From: an uncultured Spirochaetales bacterium
GTDB taxonomy: Bacteria; Spirochaetota; Spirochaetia; Sphaerochaetales; Sphaerochaetaceae
NCBI GenBank assembly: GCA_934247875.1
Contig: CAKQJZ010000032.1
Span: 1 to 21,352 of the forward strand
Reading direction: 5' to 3'
Length of the DNA: 21,352 nt
Of this stretch, positions 14,849-21,343 are shown in pieces. Made by a program: the position numbers and the translations under genes. The notes beneath the pieces were generated by a model. The model made no database searches. It was given only the letters and a program-made list of their open reading frames with translations, and was not told the origin of the DNA. Each line of letters opens with the position of its first letter. Positions within the stretch are counted from its first letter, which is position 1.

Positions 14849-14870
14849 TAAAAATAGATGTCTATTTTTA
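14849..14870. promoter_or_regulatory. Perfect 22-bp palindrome between the ankyrin promoter and its ribosome binding site
   Basis: Arms TAAAAATAGA (14849-14858) and TCTATTTTTA (14861-14870) surround a 2-nt centre. The expected transcription start of the ankyrin gene, near 14867, lies inside it and the Shine-Dalgarno follows directly. As DNA it would be an operator blocking initiation; as RNA, if transcription began upstream, it could form an AU-rich stem beside the ribosome binding site. Confidence 0.65.
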
Positions 14871-14873
14871 TTA

Positions 14874-14903
14874 ACTATAATTTATTTTATGTATTGAAGT
14901 TAA
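14874..14903 (-). promoter_or_regulatory. Candidate ankyrin gene promoter
   Basis: On the minus strand, TTAACT (14898-14903), an 18-nt spacer and TATAGT (14874-14879), 4 and 5 of 6 matches to consensus. Transcription would start near 14867, about 28 nt before the ATG. Confidence 0.5.
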
Positions 14904-14953
14904 TAGAACAATGTTATAAAAATCGATATTTTCTATCAAATTTTATACTGAAT

Positions 14954-14982
14954 ATGTGTTTTTTTTCACTCTCGTGTATAAT
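14954..14982 (+). promoter_or_regulatory. Candidate adenosine deaminase promoter
   Basis: A perfect TATAAT (14977-14982) ends exactly 6 nt before the ATG at 14989. No good -35 is present at the usual distance (14954-14959 reads ATGTGT), but a run of eight T follows it. The arrangement predicts a leaderless transcript. Confidence 0.55.
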
Positions 14983-14988
14983 AACTCT

Positions 14989-16074
14989 ATGTTAGCTACT
15001 GAAATTATTAGAAAAGTACCAAAAGTAGAATTGCATGAGCACCTCGATGGTGGACTCAGACCTGAAACTATCATTGAGCTTGCTAAAGAGCGCAATATAG
15101 CGCTTCCTGAAACGAACGCAGAAAAGCTTGCTGATTGGTTTCATAGAGGATGCAAGCAAAAGTCTTTATCTCTCTACTTAGAGACATTTGCTATTACAAC
15201 ATCTGTAATGCAAGATAAAGAGAGCCTTTTCAGAGTCGCTAAGGAAGAGATTGAAGATCTTGCCAAAGAGAATGTAGTTTACGCTGAAATCAGATTCGCA
15301 CCAGAGCTTCATACTAAGAATGGCCTCAATCTTGAAGAAGTCGTAAGCACTGTACTGAAAGGCTTACAAGCTGGACGCAAAGAGTGCGGCGTTGAGTTTG
15401 GGCTAATACTATGCGCAATGCGCCATGAGCGCCCTGAACTTTCTCTTGAGATAGCTGAGCTTGCTGTAGCATTCAGAGAGCGCGGAGTTGTTGGCTTTGA
15501 CCTTGCAGGAGATGAGTATGGACACCCTGCAAAGAAGCATTTGGAAGCATTCCAGTATATCAGGAACAAGAACTTCAATATCACAATACATGCTGGAGAA
15601 GCTTTCGGCCTCGAATCAATCTGGCAAGCAATCCAGATCTGCGAAGCTCATAGAATCGGGCATGGCGTCAGAATCATTGAAGATATGGTCATTGAGAACA
15701 ATGAGATCAAGAAGATGGGGACACTTGCTCACTTCATTGAAGATAAGCGAATACCTCTTGAGATGTGCCTGACAAGCAATGTCGGAACAGGCGCTGTTGA
15801 GAGTTATGAAGAGCATCCTTTCCCTCTCCTTTTCAGAAATCATTTCAGAGTCTTCTTATGTTCAGATAATCGCCTGATGAGTGATACCAATCTTACTAAA
15901 GAGATGGAGATTGCTGTTAAGTACTATAACTTCAACATAAGAGACTTAGAGAAGCTCACAATCAATGCAATGAAATCTGCATTCATCCATCATAATGACC
16001 TGCTTAAAGTTATTTATGATGTAATAAAGCCAGGCTATAAAGCTATAAGAGAAGAGTACGGGATCAACGAGTGA
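14989..16074 (+). CDS. add: Adenosine deaminase
   Basis: A zinc enzyme that deaminates adenosine (and deoxyadenosine) to inosine in purine salvage; 361 residues. The metal and catalytic residues are H16 and H18 (KVELHEHLDGGLRP), H201 and E204 (ITIHAGEAFG), H225 (RIGHGVRI) and D293 (LCSDNRLMSDTNL). The HLDGGLRP and SDNRLMS motifs resemble the type common in actinobacteria and some spirochaetes rather than the E. coli enzyme. The ATG at 14989 is preferred; an in-frame GTG at 14956 would add an unlikely phenylalanine-rich leader. There is no Shine-Dalgarno, and TATAAT lies 6 nt upstream. The 3' end overlaps the convergent rhomboid gene by 11 bp. Confidence 0.93.
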   Translation: MLATEIIRKVPKVELHEHLDGGLRPETIIELAKERNIALPETNAEKLADWFHRGCKQKSLSLYLETFAITTSVMQDKESLFRVAKEEIEDLAKENVVYAEIRFAPELHTKNGLNLEEVVSTVLKGLQAGRKECGVEFGLILCAMRHERPELSLEIAELAVAFRERGVVGFDLAGDEYGHPAKKHLEAFQYIRNKNFNITIHAGEAFGLESIWQAIQICEAHRIGHGVRIIEDMVIENNEIKKMGTLAHFIEDKRIPLEMCLTSNVGTGAVESYEEHPFPLLFRNHFRVFLCSDNRLMSDTNLTKEMEIAVKYYNFNIRDLEKLTINAMKSAFIHHNDLLKVIYDVIKPGYKAIREEYGINE

Positions 16075-16079
16075 TTCCC
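16060..16079. terminator. Hairpin spanning two convergent stop codons
   Basis: GGGATCA (16060-16066) pairs with TGA (16072-16074) and TCCC (16076-16079) around a bulged T, with a 5-nt loop. It covers the stop codons of both adenosine deaminase and rhomboid. No strong T-run follows on the plus strand; the minus side continues GTACTCTTCTCTT. It may act as a weak two-way terminator. Confidence 0.35.
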
Positions 16080-16693
16080 CAAACCTGCAGTGGCTTAATG
16101 CGCATTCTGATTCTTATATAAAGGTATCCAAAGAGGAGACCGAATAAGTGGACAGAGTGCGCAACTCCATCATTCAAGCTTTGAGAGAAAAACTCTATGA
16201 AGAAATAGAGTATTACAAGCACTGGAGATGGAATTGGAATAATTCCAAATAGATATACTCTTGAATTAGGAAAAACAACAGCAAACAATAGCATAATGCC
16301 ATAGATTGCCCCGCTAGCACCTAATAGCACTGTGTTTGTATTTGCAAAATAATATGAGAAATATGCAGCTATTCCAGATAGCGTTCCAACTAGAAGATAA
16401 TACAGAAGAAACTCTTTTGAGCCTATAGCACGCTCAGCAGCAGTTCCGAATATATATAGAGCAAGCATATTGGAAAGCAAATGGTAAATAGAGCCATGCT
16501 CAAACATATAAGTGAAGAATTGCCAATAGAAGTGCTTATAGTAAACAAGTGATGGAACTAATGAGAGATAATATGTCAATGCTGGATATATCAAGACTGT
16601 GATAGCATAAACCAAAGCATTGATTGCTACCAAAATCAATGATGCATCATAAAAACTATAGCTGAACTTTCGATTGATAAAGTTATTTCTCAC
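16064..16693 (-). CDS. Rhomboid-family intramembrane serine protease
   Basis: A membrane protease of about 209 residues with six predicted transmembrane helices. The catalytic serine is S127 in GASGAIYG (GxSG motif) and the histidine is H182 in HSVHLFGLLFGY. H71 and N75, in GSIYHLLSNMLALYIFG, match the oxyanion-hole residues of GlpG. It should cleave membrane proteins within or near the bilayer; the substrate is unknown. The start is uncertain: I chose the GTG at 16693 because it gives the family-like VRNNFINRKFSYSFYDAS. A TTG at 16702 adds three residues. Neither has a clear Shine-Dalgarno. It is divergent from rlmE with only 56 bp between them. Confidence 0.9.
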   Translation of the reverse strand: MRNNFINRKFSYSFYDASLILVAINALVYAITVLIYPALTYYLSLVPSLVYYKHFYWQFFTYMFEHGSIYHLLSNMLALYIFGTAAERAIGSKEFLLYYLLVGTLSGIAAYFSYYFANTNTVLLGASGAIYGIMLLFAVVFPNSRVYLFGIIPIPSPVLVILYFFIEFFSQSLNDGVAHSVHLFGLLFGYLYIRIRMRIKPLQVWGITR

Positions 16694-16714
16694 AAAGAAC
16701 AATTAAACCATAAA

Positions 16715-16743
16715 TTGCTAGAATACGGAAGATTCATTATACT
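16715..16743 (+). promoter_or_regulatory. rlmE promoter
   Basis: TTGCTA (16715-16720), a 17-nt spacer and TATACT (16738-16743), ending exactly 6 nt before the ATG. It predicts transcription from the start codon. Confidence 0.6.
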
Positions 16744-16749
16744 ACCCTT

Positions 16750-17349
16750 ATGGCAACATCAAGAAGAGATAAAGCAGATTCATACACACAGCGTGCTCAT
16801 AAAGAAGGATACCCAGCGCGAAGCGTATATAAGCTTGAAGAGATCAATAAGACTCATAAGCTGATTAAGCCTGGCGACAAGATCCTAGACGTTGGCGCAG
16901 CGCCTGGCTCATGGACGCTATTTACCCATCGCGAGCTACTTAAAGGAAAAGGAAGCATAGTAGCAGTAGATTTAAATCCACTGAACTTAGACCCAGTGCC
17001 TTCCACTGTTACAGCTTTTGTAGGTGATGCTTTTTCCAAAGAAATCAGAGAAAAGCTTGTAGAGCTTGGACCATATGATACGATTATCTCTGATGCAGCT
17101 CCAATGACAACTGGCAACAGAACTGTAGATACTACAAGGTCTGAATACCTTGCTGAAGAAGTTGTCAGACTTGCATATGAGCAGCTCAAAGTACATGGAA
17201 ATCTAGTTCTCAAGATCTTCCAAGGCGGAGGACAGGAGAATGTACTGAAGACAATGCGAGAGCAATATGCGAAAGCAAAAGCATTCAAGCCAAAAGCATG
17301 CAGAGACGATAGCTTTGAGATTTACTTAATAGGATTAGATAAAAAGTGA
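16750..17349 (+). CDS. rlmE: 23S rRNA (uridine-2'-O-)-methyltransferase RlmE (FtsJ)
   Basis: Uses S-adenosylmethionine to methylate the 2'-OH of U2552 in the A loop of 23S rRNA, a late step in large-subunit assembly. The 199-residue protein has the family's usual length. The S-adenosylmethionine site is LDVGAAPGSWT (46-56). The K-D-K-E catalytic tetrad is intact at K28 (ARSVYKL), D115 (IISDAAP), K155 (LVLKIFQG) and E190 (SFEIYLI). There is no Shine-Dalgarno; the -10 element lies 6 nt before the ATG, so the mRNA should be leaderless. It is a single-gene unit ended by a strong hairpin. Confidence 0.94.
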   Translation: MATSRRDKADSYTQRAHKEGYPARSVYKLEEINKTHKLIKPGDKILDVGAAPGSWTLFTHRELLKGKGSIVAVDLNPLNLDPVPSTVTAFVGDAFSKEIREKLVELGPYDTIISDAAPMTTGNRTVDTTRSEYLAEEVVRLAYEQLKVHGNLVLKIFQGGGQENVLKTMREQYAKAKAFKPKACRDDSFEIYLIGLDKK

Positions 17350-17354
17350 TGAGA

Positions 17355-17383
17355 AACGGCACCGATATGGTGCCGTTATTCAT
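17355..17383. terminator. Two-way terminator between rlmE and htpG
   Basis: AACGGCACC (17355-17363) and GGTGCCGTT (17369-17377) form a perfect 9-bp stem with a 5-nt loop. It is followed by ATTCATAT on the plus strand and TCTCATC on the minus strand. It lies between two convergent stops and should serve both genes, mainly rlmE. Confidence 0.75.
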
Positions 17384-17387
17384 ATGA

Positions 17388-19262
17388 TTACTTAGATAGC
17401 AATTCTGATAGAGCCATTGCAAACTCTGTTGGGTCTGATGGCATTAAGCCTTCTTGTAGCAATGCCTGATCTAAGAGGTATTCGCTATACAGCTTAATAG
17501 TATTCTCATCTTCAGAATCATTGAGCTTCTTTACAACAGGATGCTCACTATTGATTTCAAGAATAGGCTTGATCTCTGGAACTTCGCCGCCCATGCTCTT
17601 CATCAAGCGCTGCATCTGTACAGTTGGGTCATTCTCATCAACAACAACTGCAGAAGGAGATGAAGTAAGTCTTGTTGAGATCTTGACTTCCTTTACTCTC
17701 TCACCAAGTGCTTTCTTGATTTTCTCAGCAATAGGCTTGCTCTCTTCTGCTTTAGCCTTATCTTCTTCACTTTCAAGGTCATCAAGAGCACCGCTCTTGT
17801 TGATAGCCTTCAAAGGCATCTCCTTATACTCTGGAATAGAAGTCAGTACGAAGTCATCGATATCATCACACATGATGAGAACCTCATAGCCCTTCTTCTT
17901 ATATGCCTCAATGAGAGGAGAGTTCTTAAGAACATCCTCTTTGCCACCAGCGATATAGTAGATAGCCTTCTGGCCTTCCTTCATGCGCTCTTTGTACTCT
18001 TTAAGAGATACATATCCTTCTACTTCACTGCTCTTGAATCTGACAAGCTCCAACAAAGCATCCCTATTAGCGTAATCTGAGTAGAGGCCCTCTTTAAGAG
18101 GTCTGTTATATTCCTTAATGAACTTCTGATAAAGCTCAGGATTATTCTCGCTAATCTTCTGGAACTCAGATAGCAGCTTCTTAACAGAGCCATTTCTGAT
18201 AGCACTCATTACTCTGTTCTCTTGCAGAATCTCTCTTGATACATTCAGAGGAAGGTCTTCACTATCGATAACACCTCTTACGAATCTCAAGTAAGTTGGA
18301 AGCAGAGTCTTATCATCATCTGTGATATATACACGCTTGATATAAAGCTTAACGCCTGGCTTATAGTCAGCGTAGTTCATATCAAATGGAGCCTTAGAAG
18401 GAATGTAGAAGAGTGTTGTATACTCTGTAGCACCCTCAGCCTTTGTATGCAGATAGAAAAGAGGATCTTCTGAATCATAGTAGTTGTTCTTATAGAACTC
18501 CTTATAATCCTCATCCTTCAATTCGCTCTTGCTGCGTCTCCAGAGTGCTGAAGCAGAGTTGATCTGCTCATTCTTATGCTCTACTGTCTTCTTATCATTT
18601 CCATTCTCATCTTTCTCATTCTCATAATGAGTCTGGTCATACTCAAGATAAATTGGATAAGCAATATGATCTGAATACTTCTTAACGAGGTTCTCAAGCT
18701 CCCAGCGGTTAGCAAACTCATATGCATCTTCCTTTAAGTACAAGATGACATCTGAGCCCTGCTCATCTCTTTCAGCTTCCTTAATCTCATATGTAGCTTC
18801 GCCGCTTGATGTCCACATATAAGCTTTATCTTCGCCAGCTTTCTTCGAAATAACCTCAATCTTCTTTGCAACCATGAATGCTGAATAGAAACCAACACCA
18901 AACTGTCCAATAAGGTTGCTGTCTTTCTTCTCTTCATCATTTAAAGATGCGAGGAACTTCTTAGTACCAGAGGATGCAATAGTTCCGAGGTTGTTATTGA
19001 GGTCTTCCTCGTTCATGCCAATGCCGTTATCACTGATCTTCAGGATTCTCTCACCATCTTCTGTAAATGAGATCTGGATTCTTGGCTCAAAAGAGAAGCC
19101 TTTTAAGTCTCCATCAACTAGGGAGAGATACTTAAGCTTATCAATTGCATCTGATGCATTTGAGATCAATTCACGAAGGAAAATCTCTCTGTTTGAATAT
19201 AGGGAATGTATCAGAAGATGCAATAGATCTGATACTTCTGTTTTGAACTTTTTATTTGCCAT
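17388..19262 (-). CDS. htpG: Molecular chaperone HtpG (Hsp90 family)
   Basis: ATP-dependent cytoplasmic chaperone that acts as a dimer; 624 residues, the usual length. The ATP-binding N-terminal domain shows E31 and N35 (LRELISNASDAIDKL), D78 in SDNGIGM and GQFGVGFYSAFMVA (119-132). The middle domain includes YIKRVYITDD and GVIDSEDLPLNVSREILQ; the C-terminal dimerisation domain follows, without the eukaryotic MEEVD tail. I chose the ATG at 19262 because AAGGAG lies 8 nt upstream; an in-frame GTG upstream overlaps that site. No CIRCE element is visible, so HrcA control is not indicated. It is divergent from the ROK repressor gene, 84 bp away. Confidence 0.97.
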   Translation of the reverse strand: MANKKFKTEVSDLLHLLIHSLYSNREIFLRELISNASDAIDKLKYLSLVDGDLKGFSFEPRIQISFTEDGERILKISDNGIGMNEEDLNNNLGTIASSGTKKFLASLNDEEKKDSNLIGQFGVGFYSAFMVAKKIEVISKKAGEDKAYMWTSSGEATYEIKEAERDEQGSDVILYLKEDAYEFANRWELENLVKKYSDHIAYPIYLEYDQTHYENEKDENGNDKKTVEHKNEQINSASALWRRSKSELKDEDYKEFYKNNYYDSEDPLFYLHTKAEGATEYTTLFYIPSKAPFDMNYADYKPGVKLYIKRVYITDDDKTLLPTYLRFVRGVIDSEDLPLNVSREILQENRVMSAIRNGSVKKLLSEFQKISENNPELYQKFIKEYNRPLKEGLYSDYANRDALLELVRFKSSEVEGYVSLKEYKERMKEGQKAIYYIAGGKEDVLKNSPLIEAYKKKGYEVLIMCDDIDDFVLTSIPEYKEMPLKAINKSGALDDLESEEDKAKAEESKPIAEKIKKALGERVKEVKISTRLTSSPSAVVVDENDPTVQMQRLMKSMGGEVPEIKPILEINSEHPVVKKLNDSEDENTIKLYSEYLLDQALLQEGLMPSDPTEFAMALSELLSK

Positions 19263-19284
19263 GTTAATCACTCCTTGAATCACT

Positions 19285-19320
19285 AAAATAGAAAATACTA
19301 ATAAAGAACCAATTCGACAA
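19285..19320 (-). promoter_or_regulatory. Candidate htpG promoter
   Basis: On the minus strand, TTGTCG (19315-19320), a 17-nt spacer and TATTTT (19292-19297); a second TATTTT lies at 19285-19290. Its -35 occupies the same bases as the candidate -35 of the divergent ROK gene. Both hexamers are only moderate matches. Confidence 0.4.
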
Positions 19321-19340
19321 CAGCCAATTCATGTTAATAT
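19314..19340 (+). promoter_or_regulatory. Candidate ROK gene promoter
   Basis: TAATAT (19335-19340) ends 6 nt before the ATG. The nearest -35 is TCGACA (19314-19319) with a short 15-nt spacer. It overlaps the htpG -35, so the two promoters may compete. Confidence 0.4.
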
Positions 19341-19346
19341 ATCTCC

Positions 19347-20369
19347 ATGGATTTCTCTAAACCTGAAAATGCACGTGCAATAAACAGACTCAAAGTACTA
19401 TCTGCGCTTAAAGCGAAGCCCTCATCACGCGCAGAGCTCTCAAGAAGACTCAAAATCAATAAAGTCACGATATCTGAAATAGCAGATAGCCTGATTAAAG
19501 AAGGACTGATAAAGGAAGGAGAGAAAGACACAACAACTTCTGGCCGTCCTTCTACTGTCCTCTCTATCTATAAAGAGAAAGGAAGAGTCTTCTCTGTAGA
19601 AATCCAGGAAAAGCGAATAATAATCTCTGCATCTAATCTTCTTGGACAGATTGTGCGCTTGATGCAGATTCCAAGGAACGAGAACTACACAGATGATATT
19701 ATCGCAACAATAGAGAAACTCAGCAGCGAAAGCGTAGTAAACTATGGTGCTGCAATAATCACAAAAGATAAAGATGCGATTGAAACACTTTCGCTCCCAT
19801 TCCCTATCCTATTCATTCCTAGCGCTATTGCAGAGGCAAAAGCAGAGATAGAAAGATCTCCAGATGTGCTTCAGAAGTCATTGTTTATATCATGGGGAGA
19901 TGATATCGAAGCTGTCTATTATGACAAAGAAATGCTATATCTTCCTCACTTTGGACACACTAGAGTCAAAAACGAGGGTGTCTGCAAATGTGGAGCTATA
20001 GGGTGCTTAAATGCAATATCATCCCTGGACTCTATGAAAGAGCGAAGTGGCTTTGAGCTAAGGCACCTTTTAGCATCAACTCCTAAAGATGCACTATCTG
20101 CGCTCTCATTCGCCATTATCGAAGCTATTGGAATACTGGACGCAAGAAACGTCATGATCACTGGTCCTTTCTCTGCTATCTCTGATTCATGCTATGCATA
20201 TATCCAAGAGAGAGTAAGCGAGAAGCTTGCTAAAGATGATATGAGAATAATCTTCAAGTCTCAAGCTGGAGACAAAGGGGCAGCTGAAGGTGGCTCTATA
20301 ATTGCACTAGAGCGTTTCTTCTATAAAACAGAACTGCTGGAAAAACTCAAAATCATTCAAACTTACTAG
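19347..20369 (+). CDS. ROK-family transcriptional repressor (NagC/XylR type)
   Basis: A 340-residue regulator with an N-terminal winged helix-turn-helix (about 12-60; SRAELSRRLKINKVTISEIADSL is the recognition unit, followed by the wing SGRPST). The C-terminal ROK domain has the zinc motif HFGHTRVKNEGVCKCGAIGC (H204, C213, C215, C220). The kinase phosphate loop (DxGxT) is absent, so it should bind a sugar without phosphorylating it. It is shorter than typical NagC-type proteins (about 380-400). The regulated genes are not obvious: no sugar gene is adjacent, though htpG and the glucosidase are near. No Shine-Dalgarno is present, and TAATAT lies 6 nt before the ATG. Its 3' end overlaps the convergent lipoprotein gene by 17 bp. 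Confidence 0.87.
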   Translation: MDFSKPENARAINRLKVLSALKAKPSSRAELSRRLKINKVTISEIADSLIKEGLIKEGEKDTTTSGRPSTVLSIYKEKGRVFSVEIQEKRIIISASNLLGQIVRLMQIPRNENYTDDIIATIEKLSSESVVNYGAAIITKDKDAIETLSLPFPILFIPSAIAEAKAEIERSPDVLQKSLFISWGDDIEAVYYDKEMLYLPHFGHTRVKNEGVCKCGAIGCLNAISSLDSMKERSGFELRHLLASTPKDALSALSFAIIEAIGILDARNVMITGPFSAISDSCYAYIQERVSEKLAKDDMRIIFKSQAGDKGAAEGGSIIALERFFYKTELLEKLKIIQTY

Positions 20370-21099
20370 TTCGGTCTTTTGCTCTGAAGATGAAATAAGA
20401 GAACAGCAGCAAGAGATATATGCACCAATAGACAGATGGCCCTATTACCAATATTGAGATCAAGATTGGAAGTCCTGTAAACAGAATAGCAATAAATAGA
20501 GATATGCCTCTTGGGAGCATTACTTTGCTTGAGCTTCTGATAGCAACAGAAACTGTAAATAAGACGATTATGACTATGAAGCAGCCCATGATCTGGAGTG
20601 CCATATATGAAAGTGCACTCTTAGTAATCACATCCTCGCCAAGCACTATGCTCTTCTCTTCTTCTGTTTCTGGAGTCTCAAGCGCAAATACTTTCTCTTC
20701 TGGCTCTGGAGCAACCTCAACTGGAGTTTCTGCCTTTTCTTCTATAACAGGAGGAGTTTCGATAACTTCCTCTAGTGCTACTTCAGGCACGCTTTCTTCT
20801 GCTTCTTGAGGTAAGACTTCAGCTATCACTTCTTCTTCAGGAGGAAGCAAAACCTCTTCTTCAGTTTTTGCTTCTATGGAAGGCTCAGCTATCTCTTCTT
20901 GAGGCATTACAGCTTCTTCTTCCTGGGGAATAACAACTGCAGGCTCTTCTATAGCAACAGGCCCACTTGTTTCTTCTTGAGCTACAATCTCGCTTATCTC
21001 AGTCTCAGGCACATACTCAATCTCAGGAAGAGAGGCCTTAGTAGCACATGAGACAACCAAAAGAACAGTGAATAACGCTATAAACAGTTTCTTACCCAT
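20353..21099 (-). CDS. Lipoprotein with Glu/Pro-rich region and three membrane helices, function unknown
   Basis: I do not recognise the family. The 248-residue product starts MGKKLFIALFTVLLVVSC, a lipoprotein signal peptide with lipobox LVVSC (C18). Residues 24-150 are very rich in glutamate, proline and valine in loose repeats (EEPAVVIPQEEEAVMPQEE, EEVLLPPEEEVIAEVLPQE), probably an extended, acidic spacer. Three hydrophobic helices follow (about 165-187, 198-220, 222-238) and a short basic tail. Lipidated N-terminus plus C-terminal membrane helices would fix both ends in the inner membrane with the acidic region looping outside. I chose the ATG at 21099; the frame is open upstream but that part overlaps a terminator. 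No Shine-Dalgarno; TAATAT lies 5 nt upstream. Confidence 0.75.
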   Translation of the reverse strand: MGKKLFIALFTVLLVVSCATKASLPEIEYVPETEISEIVAQEETSGPVAIEEPAVVIPQEEEAVMPQEEIAEPSIEAKTEEEVLLPPEEEVIAEVLPQEAEESVPEVALEEVIETPPVIEEKAETPVEVAPEPEEKVFALETPETEEEKSIVLGEDVITKSALSYMALQIMGCFIVIIVLFTVSVAIRSSSKVMLPRGISLFIAILFTGLPILISILVIGPSVYWCIYLLLLFSYFIFRAKDRTSKFE

Positions 21100-21104
21100 A
21101 ACAC

Positions 21105-21110
21105 ATATTA
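21105..21110 (-). promoter_or_regulatory. Candidate -10 element of the lipoprotein gene
   Basis: TAATAT on the minus strand lies 5 nt before the ATG. No convincing -35 is visible. Transcription would start at or within a base or two of the start codon. Confidence 0.35.
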
Positions 21111-21136
21111 AAACACAAAAGTGACAATAAAGTTTC

Positions 21137-21168
21137 AAAAAAAACCGCTGGACCCTTTCAACCAGCGG
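21137..21168 (-). terminator. Strong intrinsic terminator
   Basis: On the minus strand, CCGCTGG (21168-21162) pairs perfectly with CCAGCGG (21151-21145) around a 10-nt loop, followed by eight T (21144-21137). This is the clearest terminator in the window. It ends the putative small RNA and lies 38 nt before the lipoprotein start. Confidence 0.88.
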
Positions 21169-21231
21169 CAACCTCCTCAATCTCTTTCGAGACGCGTCGT
21201 CAAGTTAGCTAGTTCAATCTCAACCTGCGAC
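21137..21231 (-). ncRNA. Putative small structured RNA (or attenuated leader)
   Basis: On the minus strand three hairpins follow one another. The first pairs GTCGCAGGTT (21231-21222) with AACTTG (21206-21201) and CGAC (21199-21196), ten pairs with one wobble and one bulged A. The second is TCTC-GAAA-GAGA (21192-21181), a GNRA tetraloop. The third is the strong terminator. A -10-like GAGAAT (21243-21238) ends 6 nt before the first stem, with TTTGCA (21267-21262) 18 nt upstream, so the RNA could begin at the stem base and be about 95 nt long. No known RNA family is recognised. A 20-codon frame (ATG at 21239) overlaps it and is an alternative reading. It may also act as a terminating leader for the lipoprotein gene. 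Confidence 0.4.
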
Positions 21232-21304
21232 TTAATCATTCTCTCATTGAATACTCAATAATGCAAACTTTTTCTTAGTCGTTACGCATGAAAACCCACC
21301 CCTA

Positions 21305-21343
21305 AAAAAGATTTTTGAAAAGTTTTTAAGATTTTTCTTGACT
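21305..21343 (+). promoter_or_regulatory. Upstream half of a strong rightward promoter, cut by the window end
   Basis: Runs of A and T spaced by about one helical turn (AAAAAAGATTTTT, GAAAAGTTTTT, AAGATTTTT; 21305-21336) lead into TTGACT (21338-21343), 5 of 6 matches to the -35. The -10 would fall beyond the window. A/T tracts just before a -35 are typical of UP elements at rRNA and tRNA promoters. What it drives is not in the window. Confidence 0.55.

Noticed and set aside
14939..14966. Terminator formed by the T-run upstream of adenosine deaminase
   Set aside because: No GC-rich stem precedes the eight T; it is part of an AT-rich promoter region.
14956..14988. GTG start for adenosine deaminase at 14956
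   Set aside because: It would add FFFTLVYNNS, encoded partly by the T-run of the promoter region; the ATG at 14989 is family-like.
19260..19346. CIRCE (HrcA) operator at htpG
   Set aside because: Repeats such as GTGATT are present but not the TTAGCACTC-N9-GAGTGCTAA pattern.
21100..21180. Longer lipoprotein frame starting at 21180
   Set aside because: It reads through the strong terminator and places the lipoprotein signal peptide internally; the ATG at 21099 gives a proper signal sequence.
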